Shown piece after piece: positions 1 to 6,527 of a stretch of DNA of 11,184 nucleotides (its first letter is position 1; each line of letters starts with the position of its first letter). Source of the stretch: Acanthaster planci. Taxonomy: Eukaryota; Echinodermata; Asteroidea; Valvatida; Acanthasteridae. The notes under the pieces were generated by a model. The model was not told the origin of the DNA. It saw nothing but the letters and a program-made list of their open reading frames with translations, and ran no database searches. Made by a program: the position numbers and the translations under genes. Where the stretch lies: the NCBI RefSeq assembly GCF_001949145.1, contig NW_019091705.1:310313-321496 (forward strand), written 5' to 3'.

Positions 1-738
1 CTGACGTCGTTAAATATATGGGATCCACCTACATGGGCTTTGGCGTGGCTGATCCACCTAAAGGCTCGGGCCATGCGAGTACCTACACGGTCACTTGGAT
101 TTTGCAGTCGGACGCGGACGTCCGTCAGTCGGACGCGGTCACTTTGGCCTGGTGGGACTTCGTTCCTAAAAAGTCTCAGTTTACAGATATAGGGGAAAGG
201 TAAATGAATCTATTAGAGCTTACATCTATGCGTTATTAGGATCCCAAGCTCAAACTAGGACGAGTCTTATGGTACCGGATTAGACATGCGGCAACGATTT
301 GAGACGCTCGTGGAATCAGAAATCAATTCAACGCCTGATTTGATAGAATCAATAGAGCATTTTCAAGACTCGTTACAATACGCAAAAACGCCTTTAGATT
401 TTGTGGTCAGACCGGGGTTATATCTGATACCCTCTGACATGGACTGACGCATCGGCACTTTTGAGGGATATAACAACAATTTACAAGTCGCGACTGCGGA
501 TATGCAGACTGGTTACGTACCGGGTTTAAATATGGAGCCTGAGGTTAAAGACGACTTTGCGGAAGAACCAAAGCAAATCGAATCGAATCGACCAGAGGGA
601 GCAACGAGCATCGCTCCGGCTCCCCCTTCTAAACCGCTCGACATACACAACGAAGAAAAACTGTCATCAACCGTCGGAGCCATTGCCGTGGGTGTCATCG
701 GTTTTACGTTATACAAGGTTTTCACATCAACGGTTTGA
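1..738 (+). pseudogene. Polinton-associated protein with C-terminal membrane anchor, 5' partial, broken
   Basis: The reading frame is already open at base 1, so the gene starts outside the window. It runs as three blocks: 3-203 (ending in a TAA), about 198-275 in a second frame, and about 270-738 in a third frame that carries one in-frame TGA at 445-447. The blocks read as one protein of at least 240 residues because each new frame continues without a gap. The middle is polar (for example DLIESIEHFQDSLQYAKTPL), then comes a Pro/Glu-rich stretch, and the last 20 residues form a hydrophobic helix (GAIAVGVIGFTLYKVF) typical of a tail anchor. I do not recognise a catalytic motif. From its company it is probably a virion or membrane-associated protein of the element, but a minor capsid role cannot be shown. 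The gene converges on the - strand block. Confidence 0.6.
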
Positions 739-752
739 TTTAGGGCAAAAAA

Positions 753-758
753 AATAAA
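753..758 (+). promoter_or_regulatory. AATAAA polyadenylation signal
   Basis: AATAAA lies 14 bp after the TGA stop of the + strand gene ending at 738 and just before a hairpin with a T-run. This fits the 3' end of a eukaryotic-type or viral transcript. The motif is short and AT-rich context can produce it by chance. Confidence 0.45.
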
Positions 759-759
759 C

Positions 760-799
760 ACCTGTTTTTCCATGCAGAAAACAGGTTTTTTTTTTTTTT
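760..799. terminator. Hairpin with T-run between convergent genes
   Basis: ACCTGTTTT (760-768) and AAAACAGGT (778-786) are perfect 9-bp inverted arms around a 9-nt loop, followed by an unbroken T-run (786-799). On the opposite strand the hairpin is also followed by a T-rich run. It sits between the stop of the + gene (738) and the - gene whose recoverable end is 819. It could end or process transcripts from both directions, as hairpins do in some large DNA viruses and virophages. That role is inferred. Confidence 0.55.
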
Positions 800-818
800 G
801 CCTATTTAAAATCCCTTT

Positions 819-1290
819 TTACCAATTCTTTTGTACGTACGTCAAAAGCAAAACGCCTACGCCTACAAACAGAGTCCACAGATGCTCAGCCACCCATCCG
901 ACCGCTTTACTCGACACGTTGAAAATCCAACTCAAAATACCTACCTACCCCGGGCAAAGCACCTAAAGCTTTCAACCCGAGTTTCTTCAATATGTTAGCC
1001 AGGTTCCACAGTTGACGTTTGATCCAATCGGTGGTTCCACCTTTGGAAGGAGGTTCAGGCGTTGGTTTTGGTGTCGGTTTGATCGCTCCGCTCGCTCTGG
1101 CAGCCCTGACGCTAGCCACGATGCTACTAACGATGGTACTCACGGCTAACCCAAAAGCCGTTAAAATACTTACGATCGTGACGCCTTGTTCTCTAAATAA
1201 AATATTAATTCGTTCGCGTAAAATTAAGTCTTTACCTAGAGCTGTTTTAATCGTTTCTTTTAACGTTTCAAATTGGTTTCTAAACCCCAT
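819..1290 (-). pseudogene. Polinton-associated membrane protein, two hydrophobic segments, one frameshift
   Basis: The main frame runs from the ATG at 1290 to a stop at 907. It begins with a basic amphipathic region (MGFRNQFETLKETIKTALGK), then a hydrophobic helix (about residues 37-62, containing VTIVSILTAFGLAVSTIV), a Pro/Lys linker (PTPKPTPEPP), and an amphipathic Trp/Leu/Lys helix. Near 940-960 the frame is lost. The - strand frame covering 819-935 carries the missing end: Trp-rich, then a second membrane helix (LWTLFVGVGVLLLTYV) and a natural stop at 819-821. This architecture matches a protein I associate with Polintons of aquatic invertebrates. Its function is unknown, and a virion membrane or penetration role is only a guess. 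An in-frame TAG (1306-1308) separates it from the next gene upstream, and the two may be one protein. Confidence 0.65.
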
Positions 1291-1300
1291 GTTTAAATTT
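1291..1300 (-). promoter_or_regulatory. AT-rich start motif before the ATG at 1290
   Basis: On the - strand AAATTTAAAC directly precedes the ATG at 1290, resembling the TTTAAA-ATG context of other genes here. It supports a separate gene start at 1290 rather than a simple continuation of the upstream frame. Confidence 0.3.
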
Positions 1301-1305
1301 TCTCG

Positions 1306-2122
1306 CTAATCTCTAAGAATTTTAAGCTCTGATTCTTTTTGTTCTCGCGTGATACCTGGTTCCTTCAATGCATCTCCAGTTGTCTGAATATTTTCTTTTA
1401 CTCTTGCAATCTTAGCTTCTACAAGTTTTAATTGACCTCTTATTGTTTGTAAGCCTTCGTTTAGACTTCTGATCTCTCTGAGAGTAAATTCTGAATTTGC
1501 ATCTTCTGGCTTTAAGTTACTAGACTGTTGCGCTATTTCTTGAAGTTGATCGAGTGCCTCATCTAATTCGTCTACAGATCCGTCTTCACTCGTGATCTTT
1601 TCTATATTTTCTGAAACGGCTTCTACCTCTTCAATTAATTGAGTTGCAGGGTTTTTGTAATTTGTTAACCCTAAAATGCGTCTAATAAAATCTATGCCAC
1701 CTTCTTGTTCTAAGCTAGACAACGCGAGAAACCGCCGTCCACTTTTTGTTCTATTTTTGTTCTAGTCAGGTGGATTTTTTTTACCCCTATGGCTTGCATA
1801 GAGTATTCCTTCCGAATCGAGGGGAACCAAAAGTGTTTGTTAAGTCTATGGTCGATTTAAGTCCGGTAAAATCTTTAATCTCGTTTTTAAAACTATACAC
1901 CACCTTTTTAGTTTCATCGCTAAGCTTAATTTCATCAAGCTCCTGTTGTAGGTCTTCGATGGTTATCCCCGGTCTCGATGTGGGGATATTTCCTTCCACA
2001 AAGCTCGTTTCTTGTTGATCATTCTCAACAAAATCTTGGTCGCGCTCTCTTTGCTCGCTTATTTCTTGATCTTGATTTTCTAAGAGAGGTATTTCCTCGG
2101 GATCGAATCCTCCTTCTGCCAT
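1306..2122 (-). pseudogene. Coiled-coil Polinton-associated protein, frameshifted
   Basis: I take the ATG at 2122 as the start because it is preceded by a TATA-like run; the longer open frame upstream has no ATG. The first block (2122 to a stop near 1787) is acidic and contains a conserved-looking segment (ETKKVVYSFKNEIKDFTGLK). The frame then shifts between about 1790 and 1740. It resumes as a Glu/Leu-rich block down to the TAG at 1306-1308, including GGIDFIRRILGLTNYKNPAT and heptad-like helices (SLNEGLQTIRGQLKLVEAKI). This second block is in the same frame as the next gene (819-1290), 15 nt beyond the TAG, so the whole of 819-2122 may originally have been one protein of about 430 residues. 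No enzyme motif is seen. A structural role in the particle is inferred from the neighbourhood. Confidence 0.6.
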
Positions 2123-2140
2123 TTCTTTTATAATATACGT
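2123..2140 (-). promoter_or_regulatory. TATA-like element before the ATG at 2122
   Basis: The 20-bp gap between the small gene ending at 2143 and the ATG at 2122 reads ACGTATATTATAAAAGAA on the - strand. It is a TATA-like motif almost touching the start codon, as at most genes of this block. Confidence 0.45.
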
Positions 2141-2142
2141 TT

Positions 2143-2392
2143 TTAAGCGGTGGGCAGGCTCGCGGGCAATATACCCTGTGCTACCAACCAATCCTGGGTA
2201 AACAGGGCACCGCTAGACAACGCGGTCAGTTTCAACGCGTCTTCAGCAGACAACTTATTTAGGTCCGGCGGTTTGACCTTGAACAAGCTTGCTCGATAGC
2301 ATGGCGTAACCGAGCGATAGTCCCGAAACGACCGCACCGTGGTAAACCGTATTGGCGATTCCGTTTACGTCGATTGATTTAGCGTTACTCAT
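2143..2392 (-). pseudogene. Small Polinton-associated membrane protein, one frameshift
   Basis: The ATG at 2392 follows a TATATATAAAT run. The first frame (2392 to a stop at 2255-2257) begins MSNAKSIDVNG and has a hydrophobic, Gly-rich segment (HGAVVSGLSLGYAMLSSKL). A second frame, open to the stop at 2143-2145, continues with KPPDLNKLSAEDALKLTALS and ends in a short hydrophobic region (LFTQDWLVAQGILPA). A one-base indel between about 2337 and 2258 explains the break. The full product would be about 82 residues with one or two membrane segments. The pattern of an early hydrophobic helix followed by a conserved soluble tail is one I associate with small Polinton ORFs, whose function is unknown. 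Confidence 0.6.
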
Positions 2393-2405
2393 ATTTATAT
2401 ATAAA
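2393..2405 (-). promoter_or_regulatory. TATA-like element before the ATG at 2392
   Basis: TTTATATATAAAT on the - strand abuts the ATG at 2392. It is one of several near-identical AT motifs placed directly at gene starts. Confidence 0.45.
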
Positions 2406-2411
2406 GAACTT

Positions 2412-2627
2412 TTAAATGTATTCCATATCCAAAATCTCGGGTCGGTCGCTGCTTGCTTTTGGTTGGCCTAATTGGTTCTTAATTTGTCAAGTAGGTTGAG
2501 CGCTCGATTTTTTACCTTGTTCTACTCGTTTTGGATTTTTAACGTTTACTTTATTTGTAGTTACCGTCTGAGGTCTCGATTCGCTGCTCGCTTTGCTCGC
2601 TTCGTTGTTCGCTTCGTTTGATGACAT
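2412..2627 (-). pseudogene. Small polar protein, in-frame stop
   Basis: The frame runs from the ATG at 2627 to the TAA at 2412-2414, 72 codons, interrupted by a TGA at codon 47 (2487-2489). The N-terminus is an Asn/Glu/Ala/Ser low-complexity run (MSSNEANNEASKASSESR) followed by a basic patch (VNVKNPKRVEQGKK). The basic KNPKRVExGK-type patch is found in small Polinton-associated proteins that normally continue into a membrane helix. No such helix is visible here, so the C-terminal half may be deleted. Its 5' end overlaps the open frame of the gene upstream. Function unknown. Confidence 0.45.
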
Positions 2628-3073
2628 CCTCTTTTAATATAACAGAGCTTTTGTTGAACTCCAGATGCTTAGTGGTAATCAACGCGGCTGTAAGTGGTTA
2701 CAAGTACACGCCGTACTTGTAACAGACCTCGGTGAGTAAGTGTACCATGGTCTGACTGATAATCGGGTCGTCGTTTAAATCCTTAGTCAGCGCTTCTTCG
2801 GACGTTAGGGTTCACCTTGAATCCGAGTAGATCGATCGGAGTAGCGACTCCAAGCAAGCGAGAATAAAGGCTCAAAATAGCGTGGCCGAGAGTTTTTACG
2901 ATCTCTTTGCCAAACTTAACTTCGTACAAATTGATCGAGTATTCTTTGCCGAGATATTTCTTACTCTCGCCTGACGCGGCTATCGCGCAAAGTCTGTCTT
3001 TGACGCTCGTTATAGTTGATTCGCTGCTCGCTCCGCTTTTTGAATCGTTGAGAATGCTTTTGATGTCGTCCAT
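2551..3073 (-). pseudogene. Small Polinton-associated protein, frameshift and in-frame stop
   Basis: The ATG at 3073 is preceded by CGTATATATTTAA. The first frame (3073-2783) encodes about 96 residues starting MDDIKSILNDSKSGASSEST and containing a moderately hydrophobic stretch (EIVKTLGHAILSLYSRLL). Near 2812 the frame slips, and a second frame continues with SEEALTKDLNDDPIISQTM and on through LTEVCYKYGVYL to a TAA at 2698-2700. Past that stop the frame stays open for 48 more codons to the TAA at 2551-2553, so the original end is uncertain: 2698 or 2551. If it is 2551, the gene overlaps the next one by 77 bp. The function is not recognised. Confidence 0.5.
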
Positions 3074-3200
3074 TTAAATATATACGTTTTATTTTGTTGT
3101 AAGTGTGCTTTAGGCGTAGGTACTCTACTGTATAGTAAGTTAAGTTAGATGCTATAACTAGTTGAGTAACTAGCTGTACGTATTCTAGCACCGTTATCAT
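2961..3200 (-). CDS. Small membrane protein with basic tail
   Basis: This 79-residue frame is intact from the ATG at 3200 (preceded directly by TTTATATTAA) to the stop at 2961. Residues about 5-27 (LEYVQLVTQLVIASNLTYYT) form a likely membrane helix. The rest is strongly basic (Lys/Arg/His/Gln-rich). The last 113 bp overlap the gene that starts at 3073 in another frame, and that gene's TATA-like motif lies inside this coding region. The basic tail could be partly an artefact of reading through the overlap, and the true product may be shorter. Function unknown; context suggests a virus-like element membrane protein. Confidence 0.45.
   Translation of the reverse strand: MITVLEYVQLVTQLVIASNLTYYTVEYLRLKHTYNKIKRIYLNGRHQKHSQRFKKRSEQRINYNERQRQTLRDSRVRRE
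3074..3086 (-). promoter_or_regulatory. TATA-like element before the ATG at 3073
   Basis: CGTATATATTTAA on the - strand ends exactly at the ATG at 3073. It closely resembles the CGTATATTATAAA run before the ATG at 2122. Confidence 0.45.
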
Positions 3201-3314
3201 TTAATATAAATAAAATAAAAATAAGTTACAACCGAGCTGACATAGCCCAATTGTAACAAAGGGTAAGTAATTTGTAACTAGTTAATCAGCAAAGTAAAGC
3301 AAATAAATAGATAC

Positions 3315-3941
3315 TTAACAACTAGCCTTCAAATCGTTAGACGAGATAACGATTAGCTTTTCACTCTTTTTAGCGAGGTTACACTTTAAACAGCAAAGTA
3401 CGACGTTAGACTTAATGTGACCAATTTTATTATCTAATCGTTCGATGGTACAAAGATCGTTTTATTGTTCTAAAAATTGCATCTGAGCTTCGCAATCAGG
3501 GTAAAAACAAAGGGGGTAGTCCTCAATCAGTCCGCGACAGAAATCTGTATCAATAAAATTATTAAGATCAAATCTATTTTACATTTTGTCCTTTTGTCGA
3601 GCGCCGCTAATCCAACCTCAAATCGTCACTTCAACTGGGTCGCTACAAATTTTACAATATTCTCTACTTTTTTTATGTTCGCATATACCGTTTCCATTAC
3701 ATTTAACGCAACGATATCTCTGTCTCCCGTGTTCACATATACCGTTTCCACCACATTTAATGCAACGAGATTTTTGTCTCCCGTGTTTGCATTTATGCCG
3801 ATTATTAGAGACTTTTGCAGCGGCGTTACAACTAATACACCCCGAGCAAGCCTTACCGCTATCTGTAACTTTAAAAAATTCCAACGATTTTGATTTGCAA
3901 ATTTTACTTTCCATTTTGCTACGCTTCGTTCGTTCATACAT
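3315..3941 (-). pseudogene. Zinc-knuckle repeat plus HNH-like nuclease domain protein, three in-frame stops
   Basis: One frame of 209 codons runs from the ATG at 3941 to the TAA at 3315-3317 without a frameshift, but with TGA at 3618-3620 and TAA at 3579-3581 and 3462-3464. Residues 51-99 hold three 18-residue repeats of the form C-x-H-x6-C-x2-C (Cys51/His53/Cys60/Cys63, Cys69/His71/Cys78/Cys81, Cys87/His89/Cys96/Cys99), typified by CEHGRQRYRCVKC. After the first stop the frame keeps clear protein character and ends in an HNH-like region: a Cys pair, then TIERLDNKIGHIKSN and CCLKCN. The same pairing of CxHGR-type repeats and a His/Asn/Cys HNH-like domain occurs in proteins of nucleocytoplasmic giant viruses. 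The product could bind or cut nucleic acid. That the stops are damage rather than real ends is inferred from continuity across all three. Confidence 0.65.
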
Positions 3942-3951
3942 TATCTCATTT

Positions 3952-4589
3952 TTATTGAACGAAATAGCTAACTGGTGGTTCCGTATTTAATACCAATTTG
4001 CTAAATTTCACGTCTCGTAAATATCTTTTAATTTGATCTCGTTTTTCGTCCGGTACTACATCGTTCTCGTCGAGACATTGGTCAAAGGAACCACGACCTT
4101 TGCAATGGAATATCACGGTCCAGGCGGTATTCTCTCGGAAATCTTTTAGCATCGAATTGTACTTTTAGGTGAGTAGCCAGCAGCTGTGAAGGTAGTGTCT
4201 ACCCGAGAACGCTATTTTAGGCAACGCACACGTATTGGTACCCTTAGACTTTTTCGGTACTTGATAAATTGATCGGCTGCACAGTCGTCGATAATAAACA
4301 AAGTATTTATCCCGTCAAATATTTTTTGATAAAGTTCGATCGCCTCGTTTAACTCTAGCCTTTCCCGATCTAAATCACACAGGTAAACGTTTTTGTCGGT
4401 GTATATTCACAACCTGTCGAGATAAGTTTTATTCTTAAAAAGCGTCGGACAGATAACAACTACAGATTCAAACGTAAAACGGTATTCGGTCTCCAAAAGG
4501 TCCAAGATCCACTGGGTCTTCCCGCTACCCGTCTTACCTACGATTAAGGCGCAGTGAGGATTTTTATACCATTCACTTTGTTCGCTCAT
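3952..4589 (-). pseudogene. Genome-packaging ATPase (FtsK/HerA-type, A32-like), broken
   Basis: The ATG at 4589 begins a frame with a Walker A motif GKTGSGKT at residues 18-25 and a following beta strand (ESVVVICPTLF). A TGA at 4407-4409 interrupts it, but the same frame continues to a Walker B (NTLFIIDDCA, first Asp at residue 101). About 4230-4260 the frame shifts. The second frame shows IAFSGRHY and a Trp/Leu sensor-like strand, a TAA at 4165-4167, and then an open block from 4152 to the stop at 3952 (LKDFRENTAWTVIFHCKGRG). The length of about 212 codons suits the Polinton/adenovirus-like packaging ATPases, which pump DNA into the capsid. The gene lies 1 bp after the capsid gene, a standard pairing in this virus class. 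With a frameshift and two stops it cannot encode a working enzyme as sequenced. Confidence 0.85.
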
Positions 4590-4600
4590 TTTAATAAACT
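4590..4600 (-). promoter_or_regulatory. AT-rich start motif before the ATPase ATG
   Basis: AGTTTATTAAA on the - strand precedes the ATG at 4589 and contains the capsid gene's TAA stop (4591-4593). The ATPase start signal is thus embedded in the end of the capsid gene. Confidence 0.4.
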
Positions 4601-5832
4601 AAACTTTTAAAATTTCCGTCTTCCCCCGTGAGCTGCGCGTCCATCACCAAAAATACCTACATCGTGAGCGTCCCCGCTGTTTTGGCCGTTCGTTCCATCT
4701 GAATCGAGATATCCCCTCCTCCGCCGAGAGGCCTACCCGATCCGTGGGCAGAATTGTCGTCAGAACTGCGGAAGTCGAGCCAGAGGCCGTACTTATCATT
4801 CAAATAGTCGACTAGGTCTACTCCAACAAAGATATGTCTGAGACGACCCCTCTAGCCAATTCTTTATCTGAAATATTTTGTAACTTCGGCAAAATGTTGA
4901 TATTCAAACAGACCCTGCGAATAAAGTTGATTCGGTTTACCTCCGATCGTGACGACCGTTTTAGTGATATGCGGGTTGTAGAATCTCTGAGGATTTTTGA
5001 TCGTCGGGTCTCTGAATAGGATCAACACACCTTTTAGAGATCTAATCGTTTGGTCGATGCTGATGTTCGATAGCGTGTCACTCTTGTTTACGACCTGTTT
5101 TTTCCAGGAATGCACTCGGTCGAATAGGTAATACATCGTTGTTTTATTTTTTAGTGTTTGCGCCAAGTCTCGATTGGTGACTACTTCGTATTCCAAGGTG
5201 AGATCTGAAATTTGATATTCTGCAGCTGTATCTGACGAGTTGACCACTTTGTCGTGACTATTAAAAACCAGTTGATACGTCAGAGGCTCTTTAAACCACG
5301 ACGGGTAAAACGGAGCGTGATCCGTCAACATTGGCGTGTGCAGTGGAATGGCGTACCGGTTTTTAAATGCGTCGGCAATTGCCTTGTCTTTACCGTTGTT
5401 TGTGGCTTCGTTTTTATCGCCAGCACCGATCCTGATCTTGGCCACGTTTTCTTTCTCTAGTCCAAAGTACGCCATGTTTTTAGTCTGCGACAACGGCAAC
5501 CAATTGTCCTTAAAATTGTGAAATACGTCCGTATCTCGGTAACTTACGATCTTGTTTCCCTGTAGACTCACGTTTATTTCAGAAACCAGGTTTCGCGCCA
5601 CGTTGTTATACACTGTCCTGTTGTCGTCCGAGGCGCCATCTAGATCCAGTTTAAAAGCCAACTTTGCCGTGCCGGGTACAATGACGTCGTCCGTGCCTAG
5701 AGCTGGAAGTTTTACGTTTAACGTGTGACCCGCGGCTATGGTGCTCGGGTTGTTGCACCGCTCGCCTTTGATCGCGCGAGGAACTTTAAGTCTGCCACTC
5801 GGGTTTAGCTTTTTGGTGTATTGTTGCGACAT
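4591..5832 (-). pseudogene. Major capsid protein, double-jelly-roll type
   Basis: The frame is intact for 322 residues from the ATG at 5832. It starts MSQQYTKKLNPSGRLKVPRA, has RCNNPSTIAAG at residues 25-35, and shows the alternating beta-strand character of jelly-roll capsid proteins (residues about 36-190 and 190 onward, with HTPMLTDHAPFYPSWF as the central link). A stop at 4864-4866 ends this frame. A roughly 45-bp disturbed stretch follows, and then the original frame reopens and carries the expected C-terminus (KYGLWLDFRS, HGSGRPLGGGG, DAQLTGEDG), broken once by a TAG at 4657-4659, down to the TAA at 4591-4593. The total is about 413 codons. The product would form the virion shell; family and context (ATPase 1 bp downstream) agree. 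It is the best preserved gene of the element, and the fold assignment rests on recognition rather than a structure prediction. Confidence 0.85.
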
Positions 5833-5837
5833 ATTTA

Positions 5838-5850
5838 CTTTTAATATATA
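5838..5850 (-). promoter_or_regulatory. TATA-like promoter of the capsid gene
   Basis: TATATATTAAAAG on the - strand lies 5 bp before the capsid ATG at 5832. It is the strongest TATA-like match among the gene starts in the window. Confidence 0.5.
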
Positions 5851-5869
5851 ATATTCTTATTTACGATTC

Positions 5870-6072
5870 TTATTTTATCATTTTAAAAAGAAAAGAAAAC
5901 ACGACTAACGTTAAACTCGCTGCAAAAAAAAATCTTCGTATTTTTCACTTTGGGTCTCTGAAACCATATCACCGACGTGATCTATATCGGCGCGCATGTC
6001 GCCAAGCATCTGCTGAATCTCCGTTTGATCGGTTTGAATCTGGACTAATTTATCTTTAATTTCGTTATCCAT
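5870..6072 (-). pseudogene. Small coiled-coil protein with C-terminal membrane helix, A-run frameshift
   Basis: The ATG at 6072 opens a 53-codon frame to a TAA at 5911-5913. It begins MDNEIKDKLVQIQTDQTEIQ, a charged helix that looks like a short coiled coil. One base off, beginning just after a run of five A's (- strand, about 5950), the frame continues into a hydrophobic helix (FFFAASLTLVVFSFLF) and stops at 5870-5872. A single A lost from that run would explain the break, giving an original protein of about 66 residues with a C-terminal anchor. It sits between the capsid gene and a divergent promoter. Small anchored coiled-coil proteins are common in Polintons and virophages. The function is not known. 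Confidence 0.5.
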
Positions 6073-6096
6073 ATTTAATTTAACCTTATTTTAAAA
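6073..6096. promoter_or_regulatory. 24-bp divergent promoter
   Basis: Only 24 bp separate the - strand ATG (6072) from the + strand ATG (6097). The gap is almost purely A/T: ATTTAATTTAA next to the - start and TTATTTTAAAA next to the + start. Both transcription starts must lie in or upstream of this gap, so the leaders would be very short or extend into the opposite gene. Confidence 0.5.
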
Positions 6097-6516
6097 ATGG
6101 CTAATGCTTTAACGATGGTGGGAGGAGCGATAGTAAACGCCTTGGCATTCACGGGCTTAAATTTTTTATTTAGCAGTTTATCAAAAAGTAAAGTCGACGA
6201 AGAACGAAAGCGTCACGACCTCGCGTTGGAGCAATTGGCGCGAGCGAAAGAGGAATAGGAACAAAACCGCGTACACATGCTAGACTTTTTAAACGAACGA
6301 ATGCGACAAGAACGCGCGAGTCAGCAGACATTTGTAAACGTGGACGAAGCGTTGCGGGCTTATTCGGAATTGACCGGTAAGAGTATTACGCCGTTACCGC
6401 CAAAGCCTAAATTGTCCGATTTTTACGAGCCTTCCGAAGACCAAAAGATTTGCGAGTTTGTTTGGATCATATCCGGGACGGCCTTGGTGGGGTTGTTAGC
6501 TTATCGATTTGCGTAA
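6097..6516 (+). pseudogene. Polinton-associated protein with N- and C-terminal membrane helices, one in-frame TAG
   Basis: The ATG at 6097 follows TTATTTTAAAA. The frame runs 139 codons to the TAA at 6514-6516 with a single TAG at 6256-6258 (codon 54). Residues about 7-28 are hydrophobic (MVGGAIVNALAFTGLNFLF). A charged helix follows (KVDEERKRHDLALEQLARAK), then after the TAG a soluble region with ITPLPPKPKLSDFYEPSEDQ and a second membrane helix (FVWIISGTALVGLLAYRF). The Pro-rich LPPxPKLSDFY segment is one I associate with Polinton proteins of aquatic invertebrates. The role is unknown; the two anchors suggest a membrane or virion-envelope function. Integrase follows 11 bp later, and part of this gene is repeated at about 7084-7286. 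Confidence 0.65.
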
Positions 6517-6527
6517 CTTATTTTAAA
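6517..6527 (+). promoter_or_regulatory. Start motif before integrase copy 1
   Basis: CTTATTTTAAA fills the whole gap between the upstream stop (6516) and the ATG at 6528. It is almost the same as the TTATTTTAAAA before the ATG at 6097. Confidence 0.4.

Noticed and set aside
513-773. - strand 86-codon frame
   Set aside because: Antisense to the + strand gene with the membrane anchor; no start motif or protein character of its own.
3477-3990. Two + strand open frames of 134-138 codons
   Set aside because: They are antisense to the zinc-knuckle/HNH gene. Their Cys/His/Pro/Leu-rich periodic content is the complement of its 54-bp repeats.
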